Below are positions 11,940 to 21,395 of a DNA stretch of 64,000 nt, piece after piece. The notes below the pieces were generated by a model, which was given only the letters and a program-made list of their open reading frames with translations, searched no databases and was not told the DNA's origin. A program made the translations under genes and the position numbers. Each line of letters starts with the position of its first letter. Positions within the stretch are counted from its first letter, which is position 1. The stretch covers positions 13,911,615-13,975,614 of the forward strand of contig NC_087180.1 of the NCBI RefSeq assembly GCF_035594125.1, written 5' to 3'. The stretch is from Scylla paramamosain (taxonomy: Eukaryota > Arthropoda > Malacostraca > Decapoda > Portunidae).

Positions 11940-12530
11940 TATCTGAATGACTTAAAACTTTTGCTGCGTCTCTTTCCCTCCTCTGCTTTCCTTTCCTCCC
12001 ACCCTCCTCTTCCCCCCTTTTACTCATTCCTCAATACTTTCCCCTCCTGCTTTTCTGAACTTTTTACTTTCTTCGTATCTTCTTTTCTCTGCCCACAATT
12101 TCTTATTTCCTTCCTTCCTTCTTCCTTCGTGTCATTACTCATGTTGAATGCTTTCTTCTCTTTACTCCTTCCTTTTCCTTCTCTTAATCCTCCTTCCATT
12201 CTTTTGTAAAACCTTTCTTCCTTCCTTTGTTCTTACCTACCTTCCTCCCTTCCTCCCTCTCTCCCTTCCTTCTGTCCTTCAGTCCTTCCTTCCTTCCTTC
12301 CTTCCTTATTCATTTTGCAATACTCTTCCCTTACTTCCTTTCTTTCTTCCTTCTCTCTTCATTTCTCCGTCCCTCCCTTTCTCCCTCCGCCTTTCCCTGC
12401 CTCCCTTCCTCACTCTACAATACTCTGTTTTCTTCCTTCCTCCCTTCCTTCCCCTTTCTTCCTTACTCACTTCCCCTTTGCTTTCCTCTCGTTCTTCGCC
12501 CCTTTGCTTTTCTCTCGTTCTTCGGTTCCC
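11940..12530 (+). repeat. Polypyrimidine block with TTCC arrays
   Basis: CT-rich on the + strand, including (CTTC)n at 12283-12307 and a near-perfect 26-bp tandem duplication (12473-12498 and 12499-12524; CCCCTTTGCTTT..CGTTCTTCG). Overlapping Ser/Phe/Leu open frames in all forward frames are by-products. Confidence 0.85.
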
Positions 12531-12699
12531 CCATGCACGAACACAACAAATCAGGATCCGGTTGAAAATTCATCGAGATATGCGAATTGCACCTCTCCTG
12601 TGTTGGCTTTCCTAATGGCAAGTCAAATAGGGAAGTTCGGACAGCATTTCTGATTTGTTAACCTTTCTCTCAAAGTCCTGTTTGAGCAGAGTTAAGGAA

Positions 12700-12775
12700 G
12701 GTGGGGGGGCAGGGGGCAGGGGAAAGGGACAAGGGTAGACAGGCAGGAGAGGGGAGAGAGGGGGGGAGGGAAGAT
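12700..12775 (+). other. G-rich tract, G-quadruplex motif
   Basis: Four G-runs at 12703-12709, 12712-12716, 12719-12722 and 12726-12728, separated by loops of 2, 2 and 3 bases, meet the usual intramolecular G4 pattern. More G-runs follow to 12770. Confidence 0.8.
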
Positions 12776-13026
12776 GAGAGAGGAAATGCGGATGAGTCAG
12801 TAGGAATTATTGCATTAACATTTAAGTCAGTGATATGTATGTATGTGTTTTTTCTTTTTTTAATATTGTAAGTAAGGGCTCATGTTTACGTGAGCTCATT
12901 TCTAGTATATGTAATTATTCAAATGTGCTGAGCTTCAAAAGGTCTGTTTTAGTAAAAGCACTCATCTTGACTAAAAGAAAAATATGCATACACACGTAAA
13001 GTTGTCTGTCCCAATGGAAAAATTGA
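12776..13026. other. Unique AT-rich DNA
   Basis: No recognised feature. Confidence 0.5.
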
Positions 13027-13120
13027 ATTATTATTATTATTATTATTGTCATTATTATTATTATTATTATTATTACTACTACTACTACTACTACTACTAC
13101 TTTCATTACTATTATTACCA
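13027..13120 (+). repeat. (TTA)n then (TAC)n compound array
   Basis: TTA triplets (13027-13073, one GTC interruption) pass directly into TAC triplets (13074-13100) and decay into TTACCA/CATTA. Confidence 0.96.
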
Positions 13121-13366
13121 CTACCATTATATCTACACGCTGACAATCATCTGCTTTACTCAAATTTGCACCAGGAGTTTTCTTTACTTTTATTTCTTTG
13201 TTAATTTCGACTCCTACCGATTTATTGGTTCGTACTGTTCGCGAGGAGTCACTTCACCACGCAGGTCACGGAGGTTCCCTGACTGTGTGTTAATCAGGGT
13301 ACTTCGTGATCAGTCTTCTCTTTTCGTCGTTTTCCTTTAGAGTCAGGGGTTGGTAGCATCTACGAG
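13121..13366. other. Unique non-genic DNA
   Basis: No recognised feature. Confidence 0.5.
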
Positions 13367-13379
13367 TCTCCTCCTCCTC

Positions 13380-13423
<44 letters not shown>
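13367..13423 (+). repeat. (TCC)n-(TAC)n-(ACC)n compound array
   Basis: Three abutting triplet types: TCC 13367-13380, TAC 13381-13415, ACC to 13423. Confidence 0.96.
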
Positions 13424-13844
13424 GTACCTTCCATCACTGCCATCACTATCTTCCCAGCACATCACCAGCGCCTCCCGGTTAATAATGAGCTTGCGTCTTT
13501 GCTCCTCCACTCCAGTGTCTTCATTCGTCACAAAGGCGGTGGAGGGGAGGGCACACAGCGGGAACAATGACGGTCTTCCTCATCTCTCAAAGACTCGCTA
13601 GTTTTAATTACTTCTTTTTGCCACTTCACGAGAAAGGCATCCGGGGTCTTTTCCTCTTCCCCCGTCCACTCTTTACGTGACTCAGTCCCTTTTTGGGCGG
13701 AGAGGTTGGATTGGAAGGTGTTTTTGTTATGTTCAGTGACCTTGTAGAGTTAGAAATACCTGGTTAGCTTAAGATGTCTTTAACTTTCCTTCTTTTCGCG
13801 TGCTTCCTTACGTGACTCAAATCTTCCCGTCGTTGAGGTATGAA
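13424..13844. other. Unique non-genic DNA
   Basis: Mixed composition; no recognised feature. Confidence 0.5.
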
Positions 13845-14165
13845 GTCAGGATAAGACACCGAAAAGCGTTTGGGAGGATGAAATGTGGCAATCTTGTTTA
13901 GCTCACACGCATGCAGTAGTAAGGTGGGGACAGGAGGAATGGAATACTGATGACTGTGGTAGATGTAATGTGTGGTATCCTTGCTTAGTTCACACAAGAG
14001 CGGTATTAATGTTAGAGAAGCAGACGTAGAATGCTGATGACTATGGTACGGGAGAGTAAAATGTGCTAGCCTTCTTATTATGTCCACGTGGGCTGAGGTA
14101 AGCTGAGGCAAGGCGGCGTGGAATACTGAGGACTGGAAAGGGTAGAATGTAATAGCTTCATATTA
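13845..14165. repeat. Diverged ~90-bp tandem array
   Basis: GGAATACTGATGACT-like starts lie at 13941, 14028 and 14120 (spacings 87 and 92), and the segment ATGTGG..TCTTGTTTAGCTCACAC at about 13880 repeats near 13966. About 3.5 copies. On the - strand a 115-codon frame spans part of the array with two or three diverged in-frame ~29-residue repeats (HSHQHS/HSHQYS, CELSK/CELNK). Most likely non-coding. Confidence 0.82.
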
Positions 14166-14202
14166 CATGGCCTGTGGTTGTGGTTGCTTGTAAGGTGACA
14201 AG

Positions 14203-14416
14203 GGACAGTATTAAAAAATGCTTTGCTCTCTCACTGTTTTCCAAGACTAGAGATGATTAGCGGGTTCTCAAGAATATTCCTCTTGTTAATAACGTAGAAA
14301 TATTTTTAATGTGTCACTAGAACAACAAAAGCACCCTTAAAAAAAAAAACGTTTAACTTCAACTATAACTTTTTGAATGTAATGGAGGTGTGGTGCAGAA
14401 GTGTTTCAGAGTATGG
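14203..14416 (+). mobile_element. MITE-like element, family B (copy 2)
   Basis: About 214 bp. Order of shared words: ACAGTATTAAAAAATGCTTT, CTCTCTCAC, GGTTCTCAAGAAT, TTAATAACGTAGAAAT, TGTCACTAGAA, ACCCTTAAAA, TGGAGGTG, GTTTCAGAGTATGG. Matches copies at 11148 (inverted) and 41297. No protein. Confidence 0.8.
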
Positions 14417-14455
14417 GCCAAGAAAGGACACTAAATATATCTGCTGTGTCCATTT

Positions 14456-14690
14456 TGGCCTGTAGTATACTGATAGACTGTGACAGGCAAAGATAGAATG
14501 AAGCAGGCCAAGAAGTAATAGGCTGTCGTAGGTAAACATAAGAAATATAGAAAGTGACGGGTTTAGTAGGAAATGACAGACTGTGGCAAGCAAACGTAGG
14601 ATGAAGTAGAGAAGTGTCGGGAAGCTGCGGCAGGTAAAAAGGAGGACAGAACAGGCCGTGAGAGAGGCTGAGGTAAGCAAGATGATGAAA
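14456..14690 (+). repeat. Degenerate ~50-bp tandem array
   Basis: CTGTGACAGGCAAA..ATAGAATGAAG, CTGTCGTAGGTAAAC, CTGTGGCAAGCAAACGTAGGATGAAG and CTGCGGCAGGTAAA recur at about 46-60 bp spacing. It abuts family-B copy 2. Confidence 0.7.
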
Positions 14691-15131
14691 GCAAGTTACG
14701 CAAAGCTGCATCTTTCCTCGCCCTTCTTTCCTTCACCCCTTCATCTTCCCAGCCGCCAACGCTTCTCCATCTCCTCCATCTACATTAACTCTGACGTCTA
14801 TTACGCATCATCCCCTGCCTCCCCCTCCTCACCAGGCCCATATTTTACCTCCTGAAGAACCTCGGTCTGCCTTCCCTCCCCTTTATTTCCCAACCCAGCT
14901 GTCGGCCCCAAGCACTCCTGAGGGCGCGGTAATGGACAATAAAAAGAGGAAATTGTGTTAGGAGGCAAGAACAAGGAGCGTGTCAGCTTTTTCTCCTGTT
15001 TGCAAGGGATAATGAGGGAAACTTTCGTGTATCTAAAGTTTGCAATACTGTGGAATGAAGTATATTCTTCTTACCTATTTGTTTGCTTATTGCCATTATT
15101 ATTATTTTATTTAGTTTTATATTCTCCTATT
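14691..15131. other. Unique non-genic DNA
   Basis: CT-rich to about 14880, then mixed. No gene recognised. Confidence 0.5.
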
Positions 15132-15172
15132 TTTAGTTAGGTTAGGGTAGGTTATTTTAGGTTAGGTTAGGT
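15132..15172 (+). repeat. TTAGG-like short tandem tract
   Basis: Imperfect TTAGG pentamers (three GTTAG units, a GTTATTTTAG break, three more). TTAGG is the common arthropod telomere unit, so this is either an interstitial telomere-like trace or a chance pentamer run. Confidence 0.7.
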
Positions 15173-15617
15173 GTATTCTACGCAATAGTTAATCTTGGGC
15201 TGTCACGATGTTTACTTAAGTTCTTGATCACAGAATACATTTGACGTTTATAAGCACTTGTATTTACTTCCATTTACTTTTAATTTAAGCGCAAATATCA
15301 CACACAAAACACGGAAACTCAAACGTCACAAGGAAACAAAACTAGCGAGGAAACACCCGTGGGAAAATAAAAGAACGTAATTGCATCATGAGAAAATTGT
15401 AAGAGTAAATATGAAGGAAGGGAAGAGTTGAAGCGAGAACATATTGAGTGGCTCTTACATCTTCTGCACTTTCATCCCCCCACCTGCTCTCACCTGCCCC
15501 CACCTGCCCTTTCTCAGTGTTACCTCGGGGGCGTTAACCGTCACGTCTCTCACCTCTCCTGCCGCGCTCTCGTAACCTTTTGAACTCTCCTGACGGGGCG
15601 AGGGAGGTTGATGGACG

Positions 15618-15618
<1 letters not shown>
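15173..15618. other. Unique DNA with CACCTG cluster
   Basis: Three CACCTG E-box words lie within 15480-15510 in a C-rich segment, with more CpG-containing sequence to 15600. Binding is not demonstrated and no gene start is recognised. Confidence 0.5.
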
Positions 15619-15683
<65 letters not shown>

Positions 15684-15695
15684 TGAGGGGGGGGG
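15619..15695 (+). repeat. (TG)n microsatellite plus G9 run
   Basis: TG dinucleotides to 15682 followed by a nine-G run (15687-15695). Confidence 0.97.
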
Positions 15696-15753
15696 TAGTT
15701 TTTATTCAGTCTGCCTCAGAAATTCATGAGTTGTACTTCATCTACATACACAT

Positions 15754-15756
<3 letters not shown>

Positions 15757-15847
<91 letters not shown>
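15757..15847 (+). repeat. (TC)n microsatellite
   Basis: Uninterrupted, about 45 units. Confidence 0.98.
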
Positions 15848-15851
<4 letters not shown>

Positions 15852-15919
15852 GGCACGCTTGCTCACTCAGTCCTTGCTTCCTTTTTTATCCCTTCTCAAC
15901 CTGACATTCATCTCACTGT

Positions 15920-15924
<5 letters not shown>

Positions 15925-15977
<53 letters not shown>
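15925..15977 (+). repeat. (CA)n microsatellite
   Basis: Uninterrupted, about 26 units; a CAC/ATC-rich stretch follows to 16070. Confidence 0.98.
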
Positions 15978-15978
<1 letters not shown>

Positions 15979-16164
15979 ATTACGGCTATCACCGCCATTA
16001 GACCAAGCGGGGGGCACCATCACCGTCACCATTCCGCTACAATCACAATCACCACCAATATCGCGTGCCATAACCACGTTGGGAGTAGATGAAAGCGTTC
16101 CAGCGGCCGTCAGATACAAGCGAATCTAATGCACGGTGGGCGACGGAGGAAGGGAGAGGCGGGA

Positions 16165-16175
16165 GGGGGGGGGGG
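16165..16175 (+). repeat. G11 mononucleotide run
   Basis: Eleven consecutive G inside a G-rich 16140-16200 segment. Confidence 0.95.
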
Positions 16176-16247
16176 CGTGTGGTGGGGAGTGGAAGGAGAG
16201 AAAGAAAAAGTATGTGAAAGTAGAAGCGATTGATGGGCCTTGATTTT

Positions 16248-16249
<2 letters not shown>

Positions 16250-16305
<56 letters not shown>
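16250..16305 (+). repeat. (GT)n microsatellite
   Basis: Uninterrupted, about 28 units. Confidence 0.98.
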
Positions 16306-16306
<1 letters not shown>

Positions 16307-16383
16307 TCGTGATTGCTGTGCAGGAAAATCTTCGTTAAAATTCGTGTTGCCGTTTCCGTTTAATCTTCGTGACCGTTTTGGAC

Positions 16384-16388
<5 letters not shown>

Positions 16389-16471
<83 letters not shown>
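16389..16471 (+). repeat. (CT)n microsatellite
   Basis: Uninterrupted, about 41 units. Confidence 0.98.
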
Positions 16472-16476
<5 letters not shown>

Positions 16477-16532
16477 GTGCGTGGGTGAGACTTAAAGTTT
16501 CGCTTATTTCTGACTGATAGTGAAGCTTATTT

Positions 16533-16534
<2 letters not shown>

Positions 16535-16564
<30 letters not shown>
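16535..16564 (+). repeat. (GT)n microsatellite, short
   Basis: About 15 units. Confidence 0.97.
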
Positions 16565-16567
<3 letters not shown>

Positions 16568-17222
16568 GATTCCTTATTTCAATTTCCGATACGACGCTCA
16601 CCTGTTTTTCTTTTATTTTTTAGTTTATTCTCCGGTTTCTTCACTTTCTCAGGTTGCTGTGACTTACGATTTCGAAAGTCTTACTCTAAAATCTCTGCAT
16701 GTTTATTTGTGTTATTCATTGAAAGGTTGTTTTGTGAATTTTCATTTTAAACCTTTTTTTTTTTCATTTCACTTCGCTTATGTTACTTTATTGTCCATTT
16801 CATTTAATTCTTTATTTCCGTGGTTCCTGTGGCTTAGTTTTTCAGAATCTTGGTTTTATATCCCTGCATGTTTATTTCTTTTATTTTCATTCTTTGTTTC
16901 TTTTATACTATCTAACTCACTTTGCTTAGAGAATCATTCAGGTTTATTTTTTCGTACTTTAAGACAGAAAAAAGAATAAAAAAAAACGTTATACCATATG
17001 GAACTAGTGAAAAGGTTGACAAAGAGGAGAAGGAACAAAGGAAATGTACCAGCTTTGAGGGAACGCGAGGCAGGATCTCCGCCACACCTGCGTTCATTAA
17101 GGTGTGAGCATAATGAATTAATCTTTCTTTGGCTTCCTTTGTGTAGAGAAAGCCTCTGATTACTCATTTCCATATATATATTTTTTATGGGGTGTATGTA
17201 TATGTGAATAATTTAGCTCAAG

Positions 17223-17224
<2 letters not shown>
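16565..17224. other. T-rich unique DNA
   Basis: T-rich to 16960, with a Phe-rich 146-codon forward frame (16539-16979) that starts in the GT array and shows no domain. Then mixed sequence. No gene supported. Confidence 0.5.

Positions 17225-17313
<89 letters not shown>
17225..17313 (+). repeat. (AC)n microsatellite
   Basis: Uninterrupted, about 44 units. Confidence 0.98.
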
Positions 17314-17314
<1 letters not shown>

Positions 17315-17616
17315 CACACTTATCCACAAATGCAATCATCTAACAACACCAAAATTTAACTGTACTGGAATTTTCTATTAAACTCCACAAAATCGCAATA
17401 AAAACATAACATAGCACTAAAATTTTCAATGTAAGAATAATTTAACACTTTCAAAACATCAAGAAAACAAAAATAGTACCCAATATTTATTTTATTTTTT
17501 TCCAATAACAGGAACTTTAATCTTACGAGGCGTTCCACTTTGCAATCAAACTCTTAGTCACGCTTGGTTACCTTCTCTTAAAACCTTCCTCCAATCAAAA
17601 GTCTACTGTAGCGGAA
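17314..17616. other. A-rich unique DNA
   Basis: No recognised feature. Confidence 0.5.
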
Positions 17617-17716
17617 GTGAGGGGGCGGGAAAGCCAGATGAGGGTAGCCAGAGGGGTCAGGCGCGAGTGAGGGGGAGGGGAGGCAGGTTAGGGCAGTCAG
17701 AGGGGTCAAGGGGGGG
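17617..17716 (+). repeat. 50-bp G-rich tandem duplication
   Basis: Two adjacent ~50-bp copies (17617-17666, 17667-17716) share GTGAGGGGG, GGG..GCCAG/GGCAG, AGGG..AG, CAGAGGGGTCA. Both are G-rich on the + strand. Confidence 0.82.
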
Positions 17717-18250
17717 AGGTCTCAACGAGCATGATGTAAACAAGCTAACGAGCGGATGGAGGGTCTTCGGCTCGCTCCAATTGGGTCAATATTGGATCAG
17801 TCTAGGTCGGGCAGGGTCAGCGGGGAAGGGGCAGGGATTGGAAAGGAAGGGGAAGTGGAGGAGGGAGAGCATAACGTGGATGGTACAAGGAATGTGAGTT
17901 GTGAGGCATTGTGGATGGCGGAGGGGGAGGTGAGTGAGAGTATGAGCACAGAGAGGAGAGAGTAAGAGGGGAGTAAGGGAGTGGAGGCATGAAGGAGAGG
18001 ATAAAGGGTAAAGGGAGTGGGGGGCTTAGTGGAGGGAGCTGCAAGGGGGAGCAGAGTGGCGCTGGAGAGTGTGACACTCGCAAGGGCGTGGAATGGTTGA
18101 AGGGGCACGGAACAAAGTCATCTCAGTTTGGTATAAGCGAGAGGCTTTTTACCCACTCACGCCAGTTATTGCTGTCGTGGCTTATTTGGATGCTGCATCT
18201 ACCTAGTCGTGCTCAGAATCCGAGTAACGCACCTCACTCCCGCCATGTTT
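17717..18250 (+). other. G-rich purine-biased DNA
   Basis: GGG and GGAG words are frequent to about 18080, followed by unique sequence. Short frames on both strands are compositional. No gene recognised. Confidence 0.6.
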
Positions 18251-18409
18251 AGATTTTCCTCTTAATATGAAGTCCTCTGATCTGCTAGAAAAGGGGAAAA
18301 CTCTTAAAAAGGAAAAAAAAAAATATCACTGTCAATTGTCAAGCTTTACTCTTCGGCTCTGGATCTCTCTGCCTGAGTATGTACTTGCCATTTCCTATGA
18401 CTTGGCCTT

Positions 18410-18623
18410 TTTAACTCTTTCACTGCTTTGGCTCCTCTTTAAACTTAAGATGGTGTAGTACAAGTATAACATGTAAAGACAATGACATCAAACTGGCATT
18501 ATTTATTAGCTTTAACCTTCTAGTGTTTGTTAATATATTTGTGGTCAGTGAAAGGGTTTAAAATTGCTTGCGAGAAGTGAATACTGTCCTTTTGTCATTA
18601 GTACTCGTAGTCAAAGAGTTAAG
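18410..18623. mobile_element. Possible MITE-like element, family A relative
   Basis: Length (~214 bp) and ends (TTTAACTCTTTCACTG at left; complement of CTTAACTCTTTGACTA at right) match the family-A pattern at 9464 and 33473. The interior is not clearly alignable, so membership rests on ends and length. A second inward copy of the end motif (CAGTGAAAGGGTTTAAA) lies at 18546-18562. Confidence 0.55.
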
Positions 18624-18772
18624 AGAGGAGTTTCAAGACGCCTCTAAACCTGAGTAGACTTTCATATACTTTTTTCCTCTCTTGGGGAGACAATTAGCAT
18701 GCATTTTTTCCTGAATTTGCGTCCATTCTTCCTTGTACATTGAAAACCGATAACCAGCAGATGAGACGATAA

Positions 18773-19105
18773 AAGATCAAGGGAAGAAACAAACATAGCA
18801 AGCAAGGGAAGACACAAAAATCAAGGGAAACACAAACATCAAGAAAAAAAAAAACAAGCATAGCCGGCAGGGGAAGACACAGACATCAAAGTAAGACACA
18901 AACATCAAAGTAAGATACAAACATGGCCAGCAAGGGAAGACACAAACATCAAAGTAACACACAAACATCAAGGGAAGACACAAACATCAAGGGAGACACA
19001 AACATAGCCAGCATGGGAAGACACAAACATCAAAGTAACACACAAACACAGCCAGGAGGGAAAGAACACAAACATCAGGGGAGACACAAGCAGGGAAGTG
19101 AGACC
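18773..19105 (+). repeat. Two-level minisatellite, 18-19 bp unit
   Basis: Basic unit GGGAAGACACAAACATCAA (18-19 bp) and variants fill the region. A second motif, ACATAGCCAGCAAGGG-like, recurs at about 18794, 18860, 18922, 19003 and 19048, so short units sit inside a longer irregular higher-order unit. An A run interrupts near 18843-18854. Confidence 0.9.
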
Positions 19106-19398
19106 AGCTGGTTTACTCGCCTTCTGACCGCGACTGTAGGCTGATGCTTGTGGATGTAAACGGGAATGGTGGAAGAATTATGAAGCAACGTTTTGCATAC
19201 ATATTGCCAAACTGTAAAGAGTGTTGGCAGATAGTGCGGCCCGGTGTTTGAAGTACGGTCTAGATTATGCATACATTGACAGATATATAGAGACAAAAAG
19301 ACGAAAGGGGCTATACACCAGACAGATAAACAGGCCAATGCAAATATACTCGTATATACATGTGTGAGTGTATATGTATTATGTATTTCATTTATATC

Positions 19399-19400
<2 letters not shown>
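19106..19400. other. Unique non-genic DNA
   Basis: No recognised feature; TATATA-type words near 19350-19390. Confidence 0.5.

Positions 19401-19479
<79 letters not shown>
19401..19479 (+). repeat. (GA)n microsatellite
   Basis: Uninterrupted, about 39 units. Confidence 0.98.
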
Positions 19480-19481
<2 letters not shown>

Positions 19482-19487
19482 GAGACA

Positions 19488-19544
19488 CAGACAGACAGAC
19501 ATACATCCACCCACCCACCCACCCACCATCCCACCATACCCCCC

Positions 19545-19552
<8 letters not shown>
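19488..19552 (+). repeat. (ACAG)n and (CCCA)n tetranucleotides
   Basis: Short ACAG run followed by imperfect CCCA units, bridging the GA and CA arrays. Confidence 0.9.

Positions 19553-19629
<77 letters not shown>
19553..19629 (+). repeat. (CA)n microsatellite
   Basis: Uninterrupted, about 38 units. Confidence 0.98.
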
Positions 19630-19631
<2 letters not shown>

Positions 19632-20021
19632 TATCCCTAACACTTCCCAAAACATAAAAAGATTAAAAAAAGCACCCCAATCTCCACATTTTTTTCGCAC
19701 CTTTACCCTGATGAGCTCCCTTAGTGTGCATTCTCCTGCCGGATAATCCATCTAAATTAATCTCAGCCATCGATAATGCCATTGAGACTAAAATTAATAG
19801 CTTTAATAAGAGGAGTAGCCATCACAGGGTTTAAAGATCAGCGTGATTTACCGTGAAATTACGTTCTGCTAGCGTGAAAAACGGGTTCCTTCAAAGACAG
19901 CTTAAGGAGGGAAAGAGGGAGGAAGAAGAGGGAGGGAGAGGACCAAGAGGAAACACGGGACCTTTAGATTACACTTTGGGCCAGTTATCTTAGGCGTCGC
20001 AGGCTAAGAGGATCACAGCTT
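19630..20021. other. Unique island, non-genic
   Basis: Contains repeated AATTAAT/TAATAG homeodomain-like words around 19750-19810 (AAATTAATCTC, ATCGATAAT, AAAATTAATAG). No gene recognised. Confidence 0.45.
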
Positions 20022-20680
20022 TCTCCTCTTCCTCCTCCTCCTCCTCCTCCTCCTTCTCCTCCTCCTTCTCCTCCTTTTACTCTTTTCCTTTGTTTTTCTT
20101 TTCTGTTTGTTTCTTGTCCTCCTTTGTCTTTTTTTTTTTTTAAACTACGTCTGCTTTTTTATATTGTTCTCTGCTTTCTTTTCATTCCTTCATCCTTCTT
20201 CTCCTTTTCCTCTTTCCTGTTTTCTTTGCTAATTTGTTTGTTTATTATTTTTCTTCTACTTTGTCTCCTTCTCTGTCATTTACGTTTGTATTGCTTTGTA
20301 CTTTTCTTCTAGTTTTATCTCTTTGCCTTTCCTTTTGTTTTGTTTTGTACTCTCCTTTACTTTGTCTCCTCCTCCTCTTATTTTCTGGCGGAAGGTTTGT
20401 TCTTCTCTTCTATCTCTGTTTCTTTCTCTTCTTCCTATATCCAGATCGGCTTTCTTTTCCCTCATTTCCTTCTCCTCATCCATTTTTACTTTGATTTTAC
20501 TCCCTCTCCTCTTTTCTTCTCAACATTTTTTCTATCTTCATTCTTTTCCTTTTATTTTCCTGTGTACTTCTCTGGTACTTCTGCCTCCTCCTCTTCTTCC
20601 TTCAGTCCTGGGATCAGCTTTCTCCCTTTCATCCTTCCGCCTCGGCTACTCTTCACTGCCTCTCTTCTTTAACTGTAAAT
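20022..20680 (+). repeat. Polypyrimidine block, (TCC)n at start
   Basis: (CCT)n imperfect array to 20076, then about 600 bases of C/T-rich sequence with T runs. Overlapping Leu/Ser/Phe open frames are compositional. Confidence 0.85.
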
Positions 20681-20726
20681 TATTGAGCCACTGGATGACT
20701 CCGGTCTTGGTCGCCGCTGCTGAGCC

Positions 20727-20800
20727 AGGTGCCACATTCCACCTGGCGCCACACCCCACATGGCGCCACCCTTCCCCACCCCGGCGCCACAGCACACCAC
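20727..20800 (+). repeat. Short GGCGCCAC minisatellite
   Basis: Four units: GGTGCCAC (20728) and GGCGCCAC (20745, 20762, 20783), spaced 17, 17 and 21 bases with C/A-rich fill. Each GGCGCC is palindromic. Confidence 0.8.
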
Positions 20801-20859
20801 AGCACACACTACAATACCAGTTATGAGGTTAATAAAGAGTGTGGAGAATAAGAAAAGGG

Positions 20860-21229
20860 TGTTTTGTTTTCTTTCTGTATGTTTCTTTGTCTTGTTTTTT
20901 CTTTGTTTTTTTTTTTCTGCTTTCTTTCTATTTTCCTCCTATCTTTTTTCTTTATTGGTTGCTCTTCTCATTCTTCTTACTTGTATATATTATCAGCAGT
21001 ACATTTTCTTTATTTCTTGTCGTTCCTTTCTTCTTCTCGCTTCATTCCTACTAATCCCGTCTTTCCATAAATATCTATTCCTTTCTCTTTTTCTCTCTTC
21101 TTCTCTTTCATCTCCATAATCCTTCCGCATTGTCCCTTCATCCTATCTTTATCGCACTGTCTTAATTCCCTATTACTGTCTTTGTATCCTTTGTTATTCA
21201 GACTCCCCCTCAACGATTCTCTCTTTGAA
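20860..21229 (+). repeat. T-rich pyrimidine DNA
   Basis: T and TTC-rich on the + strand, no features beyond composition. Confidence 0.7.
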
Positions 21230-21395
21230 AAAAAACGCAACATGAACTATGAGAGGAAAACGAAACAAAGAAAACGTAGCATGAACAAAAAGTAACAAAG
21301 AAAACGTAACATCAACAAATAAACATAACAACAATACATAATGAACTATGAACAAAAAAAAAACGTGACATGAACCGTGAACCAAAAAATACAAG
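21230..21395 (+). repeat. Degenerate AAACGTARCATGAAC repeat
   Basis: The word AAACG(C/T)A(A/G)CAT(G/C)AAC recurs near 21233, 21271, 21303 and 21360 (last as AAACGTGACATGAAC) in A-rich sequence. Confidence 0.7.

Noticed and set aside
11928..12653. Cluster of overlapping Ser/Leu/Phe frames
   Set aside because: All three forward frames are open over a polypyrimidine block, which indicates composition rather than coding.
13764..14111. 115-codon reverse frame as a real repeat protein gene
   Set aside because: Its repeats coincide with a DNA-level tandem array whose other spacing (92) is not a multiple of three, so a non-coding minisatellite is the simpler explanation.
15132..15172. Functional telomere or chromosome end
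   Set aside because: Only about 40 bases of imperfect TTAGG embedded in ordinary sequence on both sides.
18773..19105. CRISPR-like regularly spaced repeats
   Set aside because: Units abut or are separated by related sequence rather than unique constant-length spacers, and the window is eukaryotic in character; this is a minisatellite.
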